Notes under the pieces: generated by a model
The model's input: the letters and a program-made list of their open reading frames with translations, nothing else
What the model was told of the DNA's origin: nothing
Databases searched by the model: none
Position numbers and translations under genes: made by a program
Assembly (NCBI GenBank): GCA_030141605.1
Contig: JAQGDQ010000088.1
Location: 496,001-560,000 of the forward strand
DNA length: 64,000 nucleotides
Origin: Tubiluchus corallicola
Lineage: Eukaryota; Priapulida; Priapulimorpha; Priapulimorphida; Tubiluchidae
Reading direction: 5' to 3'
Shown here: piece by piece, positions 44,414 through 64,000 of the stretch
Layout of the letters: each line of letters begins with the position of its first letter
How positions within the stretch are numbered: position 1 is the stretch's first letter

Positions 44414-45887
44414 CTTAGAAATTCTTTTAAACAGCGATAGCTAAACACGAACATTTCAATCTTCAAGCCTACAGCATGAATGATCAAAACGCTTTATTTC
44501 TATCAATAAGCTGACACTCCTATGCACGACTAAATGCTTTGCTTGACCTTTGGGGAAAACCTGATAGTCTATATAGGTAACATAGATCGTGGCAGGCAAG
44601 AACGGCAATTTAAGCGTCATTCAGTCGCAATTGGGGACATCCGATAGTTTAAAAGTGATTTAACTTTGCAGTAACGAAAAACATGGACGTCCCACTTAGT
44701 ATTCGAATGGTTATAAATGTAATTATGCCACGCTTTTTCTAACTGTACGTTTAGTTCGTTTTAAACCTGCTAGATTCCTAGAATTCACGATTATTTAAAA
44801 AGACATAAAAACGCCAAGACATTTGGAAATTATGCACAGTGATTAACATACACAGTACACTCTATAGACCTCATTAGGGACAACATTAACATACTCGCAA
44901 AAGCTTTTGATATTACAATGCACCGCGGCCGATGCGAAAATATTTAACATTTGGTCACCTAAAGCAATAGTTGTAATTCGGATGAAAAGCAGAAAAAATT
45001 GTGAAAAGTTCCTAACTTGTTAAAAGGGGTATATTATATATGTACACTTGTACTATATCGTTATACGCTATGATAATTTATGTTACCTTTTATCTGTTTA
45101 TTACTTTTGTCCTTGGAAATCTAATAAGTCAAAAACCAGAACCAGTAAAAGTGATGTTATTCTGCGCTTGAATAGAAACAGCTTTTTAAGTTGTGCTTTT
45201 GTTTTTTGACCTGTGATGACCCAGTCCTTACAAATTCGGCATTACCTTCTCTAAGGCTTCACAAAGGCTCATTCAAATTCCTCCCGCTTTTAAATGCGAA
45301 ACGTATAAATCTCTTTTTTCTTAATTAAAAGATAAAGTAATTACCTTAAACCAATATATGGTAAATGTCAATCTTATCTGATTTTATTTGTACTGATTTA
45401 ACCGCTCCCTGACCAAGATGACCAGACCTAACATGATCCATGATGGTCCGTCCAATACAAATTGCTGAATCAAATCAAGTACAAACAATTTCAAGTCAAA
45501 ACCGATCAAGTCATAGTGAACTGTATCTAGGTTCTGCGGTTAATCAGGAGCAGCAATTAGACAGTATTAGGGTATAATATTGGTAAATCACAACACTAAC
45601 TCAAGCCCAAGTTACTTGAATCTTTCAGAAAAAATATACAAAATCTCTCTAGATGCAAAATATGAAGAAGCAACTCACTTCTAGCTACTAGTTTAGTCGC
45701 CTCGATTAAATGTTCTACGCAAAAATTTATCTCTGTAAGTAAACCTGTTCCTTAACAAAACCTGTTTTATGTTCACGTCCGAAAAATCTGTAAACAAAAC
45801 AGCAGAAAACATTTGACATTTGCACTATAACTTGTTTATCATGAATGTAAGTCAAACAGATCCAAAACACTTTCATTTCTTAGTGGT

Positions 45888-46280
45888 TATCTAATTTCAC
45901 ACAACAGCCTTGAAATTTCAAATTTTATGCTACTCCACTGTTAAGTTTAGAGTATCACTATTAGAACTACCAAATTTAAGATTATGGTACACATACACAT
46001 AATTTTAGCATGTTATAGTATTTTTTCAAAGGCCTTGCTGGTTGCATTATGGATGTGTATTTTTATTGGGAACAAAACTCTAATTTAGTGTCTATCTAAT
46101 TTCACACAACAGCCTTGAATTTTCAAAGTTTATGCTACTCCACTGTTAAGTTTAGAGTATCACTATTAGAACTACCAAATTTAAGATTATGGTACACATA
46201 CACATAATTTTAGTATTTTATAGTATTTTTTCAAAGGCCTTGCTGGTTGCATTATGGATGTGTATTTTTATTGGGAACAT
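45888..46280 (+). repeat. 205-bp tandem duplication (two copies)
   Basis: The block that starts TATCTAATTTCACACAACAG is repeated with a period of 205 bp (45888-46092, then 46093-46280). Only a few differences separate the copies (for example a one-base change in TTGAAATTTC versus TTGAATTTTC). No protein or known repeat is recognised. Confidence 0.92.
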
Positions 46281-47319
46281 TTTAAATGATATATTAGTTT
46301 TAATGTTTATTTAACGCTGCGTTTGATATTTGTTTTTCCCTATTGTATATTTGTTGTGTTTTCCCGTATTTTTAACGGTGTAATTCATGTATAATGTTCG
46401 TGTTATTGTAAAACAAACTAAGTGCTCCAAGCTTAGCTGAGCCGAGCGAAGCCAATCCAGCTACTCAAATTAGTTCAACCAAATTTTAACCATGTCTTAC
46501 TATCTAACTCTGCGTAGTCTAATAAGATCAGATAGCTTCAGTTCATTTCATTCAATGCATGTGATTTAATATTGGCTTAATTACGATGAATTTGAGCAAT
46601 TAAAGTTAAAGGTAAGAAAAATGGTCACTCTATGTATATAAGAAACTTTGTAGTTCAAAGAACTAGAGATGTGCAGGAAACGATGCGACAAATGAATCCT
46701 GTCAATGGAAGAACATGGTAGAAGGCATTTATTTTGAAAACCAATAGGAATTTTTTAATCTTCGGGCACTAGGCCTTCGGATGCCTGGCAAGACTGCGTC
46801 TTAGATGACCCCAGCTTGAATTTCGTCCAGTCGCATCCATCATGTATTTCGAGTTAGATCAAACGTTCGAAAATGTTTATCACTCATGGATTTTGACTTA
46901 AAAAAGTTCCTTGCTAAGGTATTGCATTTGCGATTTGCTGAATTCAACATTAATAAATGCACTGATCTTCTTTTAAAAATGCACGATGCAGATGTGACAT
47001 CATTCGATTACATTCAGATCCGACAGCCGTTGAAACACCTCTAATTAATCTACTTTAGAAGTTTTAGAATCATCCTATGGGTTGCTATACTTAGCAAAGC
47101 CCTTCTTTTTCACTATAGGTATATGTATAGCTCAATTAAGACTCGTTTCGTAGGTTAAGAATGGCGAATTAAGGAACTTCTAATGCAGTGAACTTCTTAT
47201 TGGTAAAAAATTAAAGATATTAATATTATATATATATATATAATGATACTCAATCTTTTTTTCATTTTGAACTGACACAGATTAAAGCATAGACTGCAAT
47301 AGCAGTACCTGTACAAATT

Positions 47320-47389
<70 letters not shown>

Positions 47390-47626
47390 CTATATTACAC
47401 GAGTAATCAGAAAAACGCCTGTTGTGGTTGGGTGTCGAGCGTGATATCAAGATATAAGGCCAGACCTGCTTCTGCTAAAAAGTTCCTCGTGCTCCAAGAA
47501 TGAAGATCAAGTTCAAGTACTGGAGCGAAAGTGGGTGTTAAACTTAATGCACCTACAGCAATGATTATATATGGTGTTTGGAAAGTCCGTGTGCAATTTT
47601 AACTCTTCTGACTATATTTGATAATC
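46281..47626. other. non-coding, nothing recognised except (AAT)n
   Basis: There is no supported gene. The (AAT)n tract at 47321-47386 is the only clear structure. Confidence 0.4.
47321..47386 (+). repeat. (AAT)n microsatellite
   Basis: About 22 uninterrupted AAT units. The poly-isoleucine open frame on the minus strand is an artefact of it. Confidence 0.97.
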
Positions 47627-50123
47627 CAGGGCTGGATTAAGGTGTTCTGGTGCCCTAAGCACAGCCAGCACCGCAACCATACGTATTATGATACTAATTA
47701 TGTAACATATAAAACAATTTTCATTGCTCTGTATAAGATTTATACAATATTATACTGTATTGAAAATGGTAGACCAGGAAATGGACTGTTGTGTAACATA
47801 CGTAGCAGCACCGGCAGTAAGTACCGTCAGAAAATCAAAGAAGTTCTGCGAAATCAAGACGTAATGGCGGAAACAATAACGCAGCAAGATGGCAGACCGA
47901 CTTGGCATGAAGTGAGGCGCTTACGCAAAACAAATAAACTGCGTCAAACAGCATTATTGGGTATACTGATGCTAAAGAAATACCCAATGCCTTCGGAAAA
48001 AATTTTCAACAACTATATAACAGTGTCGGCACTACAGTAAGTGAACTGCAATATCTGCAAGAGAGACTACGTAGAGATGCGATGCTGGATCAATCATTCA
48101 ACGTCTGTGTAACTGAGGTCCAAGAAGCAATATCAAAGTAAAACAGATGGATCCACAGGACTAGACAACGATCACGTTATAAATTGCTCAAAGAAACTAG
48201 TCATCTGTCTTACATTACTAGTTAATGCAATGTTTAAACATAGTTATTGTTCGTTATTGTTATGTACTAGTACAATCAATCCAATAACTAAAGATTCTCA
48301 TAGCAATTTAGATTCAAAAAGTAACTATAAAGGGTAGCCTTAACCTGTTGCATTATAAAGATAACTGATTGGATTGTTTTAAATAAGTGTCAGAATAATC
48401 TTGCCAGTTGTGATCTTCAGTTTGCTTATAAAAAGAAAAGCTCCGCGGACCTTTGCACGCTGGTGTTAAAAGATACTGTCAGAGCTGACATTGATAAAGA
48501 TACGCCCGTTTATGCATGTTTAATTCCAAAAGCATTCGATAGAGTTAACGTTCTGCCTTGTTTGAATAGCTTGAAAATTCAAACAAAGTATCAAGAAGTA
48601 AGGTTTTAGCTTTTTACTCTTCAAAGAATTAGAATTCAATGGAATTCAAGCATTTCACCAGATTTTATCGCAACGAATGGTGTAAGACAGGGAAGTGTTT
48701 TGTCTGGGATTTTATTTACCTTGTACATTGATGAACTGTTAATCAGACTCCGAAGTGCAGTAGTGCGGTGCCATCTTTTAAACACATTTGTAGGAGCATT
48801 AGGCTACGCAGACGATGCTGTACTACTTGCACCGAGTGTAATAAGTTTAGAAAAACATGTAAAATCTTTGTGCTGAATTTCTGAATAAGAATGACATGAT
48901 GTTTAACATAAAAATCCAAATGTATTATGTTTAGACGTTCCAGTGAATGTAGATTACCTCGGATATCTATTAACGGTGTAATTTTAAACTGACATAACGG
49001 AAGTATCTCATTTAGGCCACCAACTTAGATATAATCTATCTCAGTTTCCCGAAGTAGTAAGGTGCATGCATGATTTCATTAAAGCTGTAAATTCATTATT
49101 GTGTTTTTTCAAATCTGTGAGTAACAAACGTGTATTGCTTAAATTGTTTATTGCTTATTGCTGCGCATCCTATGACAGTTTAATTTTTGAGTTAACTGAC
49201 AGAAGTGTAATATTTATGATTGTTAAAATATATCGAAAAGCACTGCGTCGTATACAACTCGCATTCTACAATGACGATAACGATTGTTGAAACTTCCTCC
49301 TATGAATTTTTAATATGAATTATGAAGAGAACGCTTAAACTGTTAGCATGTGTAAATCGGTCAAGAAGTACTGTCTTAAAAATACCGTCACTTTTAAACA
49401 TGAATTCTACTTGTACAACCCTAGGAATGAATAGGATATTTATCGCACAAAATTTTTGTAATTTTAATAACACTACTTCGAATAATCGTGATATAATTGC
49501 TTGTGAACTGTACTGGCTTACTGAAGGGGAAAACCACCTACCTGGCTTTTCGTATGAAGAAATTCGTCAGATTTTGTATCATATTATAACTAACTAATGT
49601 AAATATTTTTGTAAATTATTACTAAGAAATATTGACAAATATTGCGCTGTTATAATATGTAATATGTGCGAATAAAATCTTATAATTGTACCACTTAAAT
49701 TCTTTACTGACTTCAAAATAAAATTTTAATTAAATAAATCAGCGAACGAAAAAAGAAGGTATCTCAACAGCCGAAAACCCAGAATGGTATTAAACAGGAC
49801 ATTAAAATGACCACACTGCATGAGCCGTTGATCGTGAAACTTCCTGCTCCAGAACGGTTGTAGATGTTGTGGTTGCTAACTTGATATAATAGGTGAAAAC
49901 ATGATGATAAAAGGTGAAGACCCCACTATCGCAATAATATGAAAAACAACCTGGACAAAGTGCCTCGTTTTCTTGTAGCTCTCTTCCTCACATTTTAAAC
50001 TGTATTTTACGGCGTTTAATATATTTTATTAAAATTTTGTCTGTTTTAAATTTTTTTGCCAGCTTGGTGCCTCCTGATCTTTGGCGCCCAAAAGCACGTG
50101 CTTAGTTTGTTAATCCGGACCTG
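47627..50123. mobile_element. possible composite flanked by hAT-like inverted ends
   Basis: The left end CAGGGCTGGATTAA and the right end, read from the opposite strand as CAGGTCCGGATTAA, match at most positions and look like hAT termini. However, the 8-bp flanks (TGATAATC and ATGTAGTT) do not match, so no target duplication supports one element. Most of the interior is a decayed LINE. Either an old hAT carries a later LINE insertion, or the two ends are unrelated. Confidence 0.4.
47830..49690 (+). pseudogene. decayed non-LTR retrotransposon (reverse transcriptase)
   Basis: Fragments in shifting plus-strand frames follow the order of a reverse transcriptase. They are: a linker ending FQQLYNSVGTT; TDGSTGLDNDHVIN near 48,150; CDLQFAYKKKSSADLCTLV and then KAFDRVN near 48,420-48,560; NGVRQGSVLSGILFTLYIDE near 48,670; and the catalytic YADDAVLLAPS near 48,810. 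The C-terminal part from 49,066 contains NSLLCFFKSVSNK and FIAYCCASYDSLIFEL. Frameshifts and stops (for example after KHVKSLC) break it. A 91-codon terminal frame and an AATAAA near 49,672 mark the 3' end. No endonuclease domain is readable. I cannot assign the clade. Confidence 0.8.
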
Positions 50124-53100
50124 ATGTAGTTGAATTTTGAACGGTTTCACGCGAAGTTTTTGTTCGAAGAAGTTGCGCCTGATTGATTTTGAAAGTCTCA
50201 GTTTTAAACCGGTCCGTTTTAATGATTTCCTTATACTTCATCAAACGACTGCCCCGTCTTCCACGCCGTGGCTTCTTGATCATTGATAAAGGTTTGTTCT
50301 AAATGCGCTACACGTTCTTCACCTATACTGGCTCATCCTTGTCGTGGCTTCTTGAACACATACAGATGTGGAATTTCTTGTCTTCATACACTTCTTCATT
50401 GTCATGGGTTTAAAACTTTTTTTGAACACTTGCGACAAATTATAGCTCAATCAACTACAAAATAGCTTATTTTCTCTTCAAGTGAAACCAGAAAACAGTA
50501 GTTTTGGTGTTTTAAAAAAGAGTAATTATGATTAATTTTTGGAATGATGAACCAACTAGATGCATTAAGTTCATAAAGCATTTTACAGAATAATTCTGTT
50601 TTTGCATAGCACCAAGTTATAAATTTTTAAAATTGCACAACGACTATGTAAACACCCTTGTTTATGCAACTGTACAATAATACAGACCTAATCTAGCTAA
50701 TTAAGTGAGATGTATACTTGCCTAGATGGAGATACAGCTTGACACACATTGAAAGATTATGCCGTAGTTCCACATATGAAATGAGCAGTTTTATAAGCAG
50801 CAATCAGCACACGTAACCTCTGCCTTCAACCTTATCCCGTGTCGAGTACTGTCCCAGTGAGAAATATCTAACACAATAAGCGCTATTGGTTGCATACTAC
50901 TAGAAAAAGTTGCACGCGGCTTTTACAAATGAGTCCATCCCACACTTCATTACGCAGAATCGAATAGTGAAGCCACTGGCACAAGTTGCTTTCTACAATT
51001 GTTATCCTAGTCTCACGTTGCAGCACTTAACCACAGGAGAAGATAAGCAAGTCATGATGGAGTCAACGGAAAAACATGCGGCCAAAAGACTCCTCCAACA
51101 ACCGAGGGCTTCTCCTAGCTGTATGTTATGAAACCCCCCCCGAGTGATGGAACTATTAACTAGAGCGGAGAATATCGTGCATGCGAAGAGCGCAATGTGT
51201 TGAACACGTGCAGTCAGTCAGCAATGTGCTGTACTGAATTCCTAGAGGAGGAGGCTGCATGCGCGCAAGAGAAGCCTTTAACTATTGTATCGTGTGTCTG
51301 CAATGCGCAATCAGCAAAATCAAATTAGCAATACCAAACTTATTGGTTTGCTGCTGACTACGCAAATGAGTAGCGTACATATTGTGTAGGACTTACGTTA
51401 ATAAGTACGCTAGAAGACTAAAGTAATACGCATCACATGATGAGAAGGCGGCTTTCCAGCGCGTCTTTCAGCTAAAATAAAAATTGTGGAGACACTGCAC
51501 TTAAGATTAAGAACAGCTTTTAGTTAAGAGCAGCACCTCTTTTTGCCCCAAAGGATATGGATGAGGTTCCTTGACTATTTGTTCTGAATAGAAAACTGGT
51601 ACGTATAATGAAAATAAGCAGTCTTGCTTGAATTTTGGATCGGCACACGATCTGTCACTCACTCGCACAACATGCATAAATTGAACTTTCTTATATATGC
51701 ATGGCCATACAATTAGATCTAATAGTTTTATTACACACTTTAATTTAGAAACAAATAGGAGCACATACTAACCAGAACTGGTTGAAGCAAATTATTACAG
51801 GCCCTATTAGTGTAGTCGCCAGCCCTTAAAGGATGAAAAGAAGGCCAAGTGTGTAAGCCCTTCTACCAAGACAACGCCTCTGCACAGCCAAGACTTCTGC
51901 AGCTCCTCATCCTGGGTAGAGGGTAATGGGACCTAAACTACAGCAGATCTCGATGCTGTACGGAGCTCAAAGATGCTGGACATATGCTTTAGCAGCCTCC
52001 AGTAATGCCCTGGCCACGATTAAATAGCATGTCCACCCAATTGTGCACCAGCTACGCCTCTTACACGACCTTTCCGTATGTAAGCTGCGGGTCATCGCAT
52101 ACTTTCCGTTGTCTTACTTCTAGGTTCTGTGATTGTAGCCGGTGATTTTGTACTGTGTTTTTCACTCGTGTTTCTATTTGTTATGTTTCTGTGATTTTCA
52201 ATGTGATTACAATTCCTTTTTAGTGTAAATCTTTGCGTGTTAATAATCTAAAAAGCTCCCGCCAGTATATGTATTAGTAATTTAGGTAGACTTCCATTCT
52301 TTCAACTGAAAATAAACTAGACAGTTTGAACGTTACGTTTTCCCTCGTTTCTTAATTACGCGATTATTTTCATTAACCGTCACCATTGTCACTAAAAATT
52401 AATTTTGCGTTATATAACATATCCACTAATCAATGGGTCAAATAGAAGTATATTCAGGGGAACAGGCCCACGAGGAATCTCTATCACACCGGCTGTGATG
52501 ACGTTAAGCAGTCGTCAACAGACAGAAATCTAGCAGGCCTTTCCAATCCTTTAAACATCTCACAACTTGGCGAAGCCAGTGCGGATGAAAGTCGCCATTA
52601 TAAACTTTCGCAACATTATAAAGATTCTCAGCGTTATGTCTTTATAGCTCGCAGCGAACGGCAAGGTTCAAAGCCACCGTCAACTACCGCTACCACCATA
52701 CTTGAGTCTCAGGACTCTCAACTGTTTCCAGGGAGCGAACGTTAAAACCAAACATATAAGCATAAATACCCAAAACCAAACGAAATTCAGTTCACAGTAA
52801 TATCGAAATCTATCTTCATTCCAATAAGACGAATCATTAGGTACAAAAGACACTGTGAAAATTCATATCTTTCAATTAGTTAATGAAATAGTAGTAGGCC
52901 TAATGTAATAGTAAGGTCACCAACTAAATACCTAAAAGCAAATGTGACTTTTAATAGCATCTTAGTGACGGTATGTAACTACGTTTACTATAAAAACAGC
53001 ATTAAAGTATAATAGTTTATCCATTTAATGACTCGTCTGTGGTTTTGTCGGCGCGGCACAATGAACGATTTCGTCATGAATCAATGAAAGACGATAAAAT

Positions 53101-54738
53101 GTTGAGCCCATTACTCAGAAGACAATGCTATAGGTCCTTGGAGAGTTGTAATGGACTTATGGCTGGAAAACATCAACTTTTAATATCAGTTAAACACGTG
53201 ACACTTATAAGGCTTGTAGCACATAAGAACTTCATTTCCCTTTTTGCAGGAATTTTCAACCTCGGCTGCATGAATTAATTTTTGTTTGAAAATAAGACGA
53301 AAGTTTAGTATACATGATCTTCGTTCCGAAAAATGGCACTCGCCGTGATTATGCCCAGACTCATTGCTGAGACGCTCCGCTCTAGTCTGATGTTTTCAAA
53401 AAACCCAAAAAAATACTCACAGCAGATTCAGATTTTGAATTTGTAATACATTCATTGCTAACCCATTATTGAATTATTTGAAGTCAAATTTTAACAACTC
53501 CCTGTACATATTTATCATTAAGTTATTGTTGAATTTTATTTGAAGTCAGACAATTCTTCATGATTCTTCGTACTTTACAACTTATCATTCTTGTCGTTGA
53601 AAGTTTTTTTATTATTAGGTACTTGCCTATTAGCATTAGCTAGCACAATCCCTAGTAGTAGATATAAAAATATAAATCTACGTTAGTTTACATAAAGGAA
53701 TAACAGTTATCACCAGATAATGTATAAATTAGAAATCAACCACAATGTAGCACAGTGTATCATAACTCCTGCTGTTACTTGAAACTTTTGCTGTTTAAAT
53801 AAAAATTGTATAATACAAACTTTTTATCATTAACAAAAATGCAAAAAAAAGCAATAATCTATGATCAAATCTAGCAAGAAAAACATCTGTGTGCTACATG
53901 ACCACAAGATACCATAGAAATCTTTAACATTTTTATAAGTAAAAGATCTTCAAATTTAACACCAGCCCGAGTAAGCCTACATAATGGACAATGACATCTG
54001 GAATCAGTTATTGCACAATTTTAATAATGCAAAGTTAATGAAAGTTATATGGTTGGTATTATAATAATTACTGTAAAGTGGAAATTACATAGGTTCATAC
54101 ATTGTTAATATATATTCACCAATTTTGTGCTTGCACAGGACAATCGTCTATAAGACAGCAATTAAGTTTTTTTATTTCTTCACGTATCCTGAATCTCTAT
54201 TTCATGAGGATCATTTTGATGCCAAGGTCATCGCTCGAAGTTATTTCTAAACATCCACCTTGAAGTTGAGGTGCAGGCTATGCACTAAAAAACATAATCT
54301 TGAGAAAATTGCTGTCAAAGTTAGCCATTATTTTTTGTCGCGTTTGTACAAAACACTTGGCAACCACACAAATGTAGGTTGCAATGGACTTTGCAAGAAC
54401 AGATTGATGTTATATTTAAATCCAGTAGATGGCTCTTACTGACGAACATCTGGGCTCGGCAATAGAAAAACCCCAAGGCAAAATGACAGCTTCCAGGAGC
54501 TACTATCGGAGTTTGAAAATAGGAGTTTTTTTACAATTGCAGTACTAGTTTCTAGACAGAAAAGTGGGTAAGTAGGTATAAAATTAGATTTTAGTAAGTC
54601 CAATAAATTTAGCATTGGTTTTTATAAAATGCGGAAAATTGACATTTCACCAAATCTTTGGATCATTCTACTCTGAAGCATCATAACGTAGTTTTAACTT
54701 CGCCGACTTATGGACGGTTTTGGTTTGCAAGCACACAA
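50124..54738. other. intergenic, 3' flank of cathepsin Z
   Basis: No gene is supported. A somewhat GC-richer block at about 51,790-52,110 differs from its surroundings but has no frame or fold that I recognise. The right end is the cathepsin Z 3' UTR. Confidence 0.4.
54171..54176 (-). promoter_or_regulatory. candidate polyadenylation signal of cathepsin Z
   Basis: AATAAA on the minus strand, about 560 bp past the stop codon. It is only a candidate because the hexamer is frequent in AT-rich sequence. Confidence 0.25.
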
Positions 54739-62478
<7,740 letters not shown>

Positions 62479-64000
62479 CTGCAGAACAAATAACACTTGT
62501 ATATGAATTAAAATGCTAAAGCTTTGCTTTTTTTTAAAAAAGCAGCTGGGCATACACAACCCATACACACAAGTCATAAAATATCCAGATAACCTGCAAG
62601 TAAATAGACAGTTTGTTTTTAGTGTGATTTAAAGAGTTACAGAGGCTTAAAACCACTCGTAAGTATAACTAACACAGCACAAAAAAGAAATGTACACGTA
62701 ATTAACTGCACGGTTTTTGGAATTCTGGATATTCTTATTACAAAGGATAACACTTAACTTAGATAACTGGCCGCCCTGAACAATAACAACATATTGGAAT
62801 TACCTATCCATACTTCTCTTCAGCAACTAATTAACTATAGAACATTTCTGATGGGGGCAAATTTGTTATTCATTCTGCTTGCAATATTGTAAATTTTGCA
62901 ATTTGCATAAACCTATAGCTTCAAAAAACTGTTTCATATTATTGTAGACTAAAACACAATCTGTCACTGCACAGCAGTACTAATATAATTATATTATATT
63001 TATATTGTTCATGTGAGGGACGCCCACTTTGAATGAAAAATGAGATAAATTTTGGCTAACAGGCTAAGTAACTAAAATTAGACAATATTTCACTGACATG
63101 CATGTCAACTACAACTCTTTTATTGTGCATGCGTTGCAATACAGGTATTCCTACAATAACAATGCAATATCAACACCTAGCCGACTGGTTGTTTAAAGGA
63201 AAGTTACTTAGTCTGTTAGGTTTATTTTACAGTTATCACTTAAACGTAGAAAAAATATGATAAAGAAATTTGCAAAAAAACTGGTTATAAAGTATAAAGT
63301 TACTTTATGCTACCACTGCACAAAAATTTACAGCTTGAACATAATGATGTAACTGGTGGTCTTCGTGATTTTTTGTAAATACATTGTGGCTTTGCGTTAC
63401 GTGTGCACTGCTTAAACAAATTCAAACTTCTGAAACTCGTCTAATATTCGTGCAAAAATATCATAAAATTGGCTATCCAATTTTTTGCGAAAACTTATTA
63501 TACTTTTGATGGAAATGACAGTATGCTGGTTTTCTTCAGCCGATGAACGATGTCAATAGTGAAAAATGGACGTTTAAAATGGGACGGCTCAATCGTGAAA
63601 TGACTGCGACTTTAAAGTGATTTTACTAATTATACGAAGCGCTTATCACACTAATAAGCCTAACTTGCCAGAAGGTTTGGCCTTTTCTTTAAGCTTGCTT
63701 TTTTTGTAACTGTAATTACTATTACAAACAGTAAATAAACCAAAAAATTAAACAGGAGATTATTAACACTACTTTTTGCTTTTTGATGAATCTCATAGTC
63801 CAGAAAACAGTAGCACAATAACAACGAAACTCGGCTAGTTAGCTTCAACAAAGCATGAGAATAGGCTAATTAGCTTAACAAGCTAAACTTCAAACCTTAA
63901 AACTAAGCAACCAGGTACCTATTATATGCTCCTAGAATGACATACTTATCTGAAAAGTAAACACACACAAATCTGTAATTTGATTATGTACAGTACCTAA
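62479..64000. other. upstream intron of cathepsin Z, no exon recognised
   Basis: I looked for a minus-strand exon with a signal peptide and the propeptide Cys/Arg-rich block (CYRP-like) and saw none. The 63-codon frame at 63660-63851 is hydrophobic but has no fitting splice site that I can see. The first exon probably lies beyond the window. Confidence 0.5.

Larger units (their letters stand above)
38922..45887. other. intergenic/upstream of Neto, no gene recognised
   Basis: About 7 kb with only short random open frames. The Neto promoter and any non-coding first exon should lie here but I cannot place them. It contains the CA/GA microsatellite at 39702-39902, a homopurine/CT tract near 41,625 and a two-copy 21-bp repeat near 44,372. 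Confidence 0.5.

Noticed and set aside
50910-51131. 73-codon plus-strand frame
   Set aside because: No splice sites, domain or codon pattern supports it; it is within the range expected by chance.

Overview
This is an AT-rich stretch of a metazoan nuclear genome: short coding exons separated by long introns with GT/AG borders, many microsatellites, and decayed LINE, hAT, MITE and SINE copies. The two identifiable genes (a Neto-type CUB/LDLa receptor and cathepsin Z) are animal genes. I suspect a marine invertebrate from the repeat style, but I cannot name a phylum from the sequence. All genes that I can support lie on the minus strand.

Layout from low to high coordinates. (1) Positions 754-925 hold a probable first coding exon of an unidentified gene that continues to the left of the window. 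(2) Positions 2.8-6.2 kb hold two LINE 3' ends that share a tail ending in (TA)n, a perfect-looking hairpin, and a short reverse-transcriptase relic. (3) Positions 8,629-38,910 hold a complete Neto (neuropilin and tolloid-like) gene in nine coding exons. I joined them by hand with matching intron phases at all eight junctions: short signal peptide, CUB1, CUB2, LDLa, one transmembrane helix, six cysteines, then a long cytoplasmic tail of about 490 residues, almost all encoded by one 1,449-bp exon. (4) Positions 38.9-54.7 kb have no recognised gene; they contain microsatellites, a 205-bp tandem duplication and a decayed LINE between hAT-like ends. (5) Positions 54,739-62,478 hold a cathepsin Z (cathepsin X) gene. 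Seven exons encode the end of the propeptide and the whole mature enzyme, with catalytic Cys, His and Asn all present. The signal-peptide exon is not seen and is probably beyond position 64,000.

The introns carry the most interesting structure. Neto intron 1 contains an ~850-bp tandem duplication whose second copy was split by a ~2.15-kb insertion, and that insertion itself holds a 1,185-bp hAT element with an intact 8-bp target-site duplication. Neto intron 2 has two tRNA-like SINE copies in opposite orientation. Neto intron 7 has a ~0.2-kb hairpin-rich MITE. A ~1.1-kb repeat with GC-rich ends occurs once in a Neto intron and once, inverted, in a cathepsin Z intron.

The genes do not form a pathway. 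Neto proteins are auxiliary subunits of ionotropic glutamate receptors at the cell surface, and cathepsin Z is a lysosomal carboxypeptidase. I found no operon, CRISPR array, tRNA gene or rRNA gene, and no clear case for a wholly new biological system. The best leads are the unusual Neto tail and the nested transposon history.
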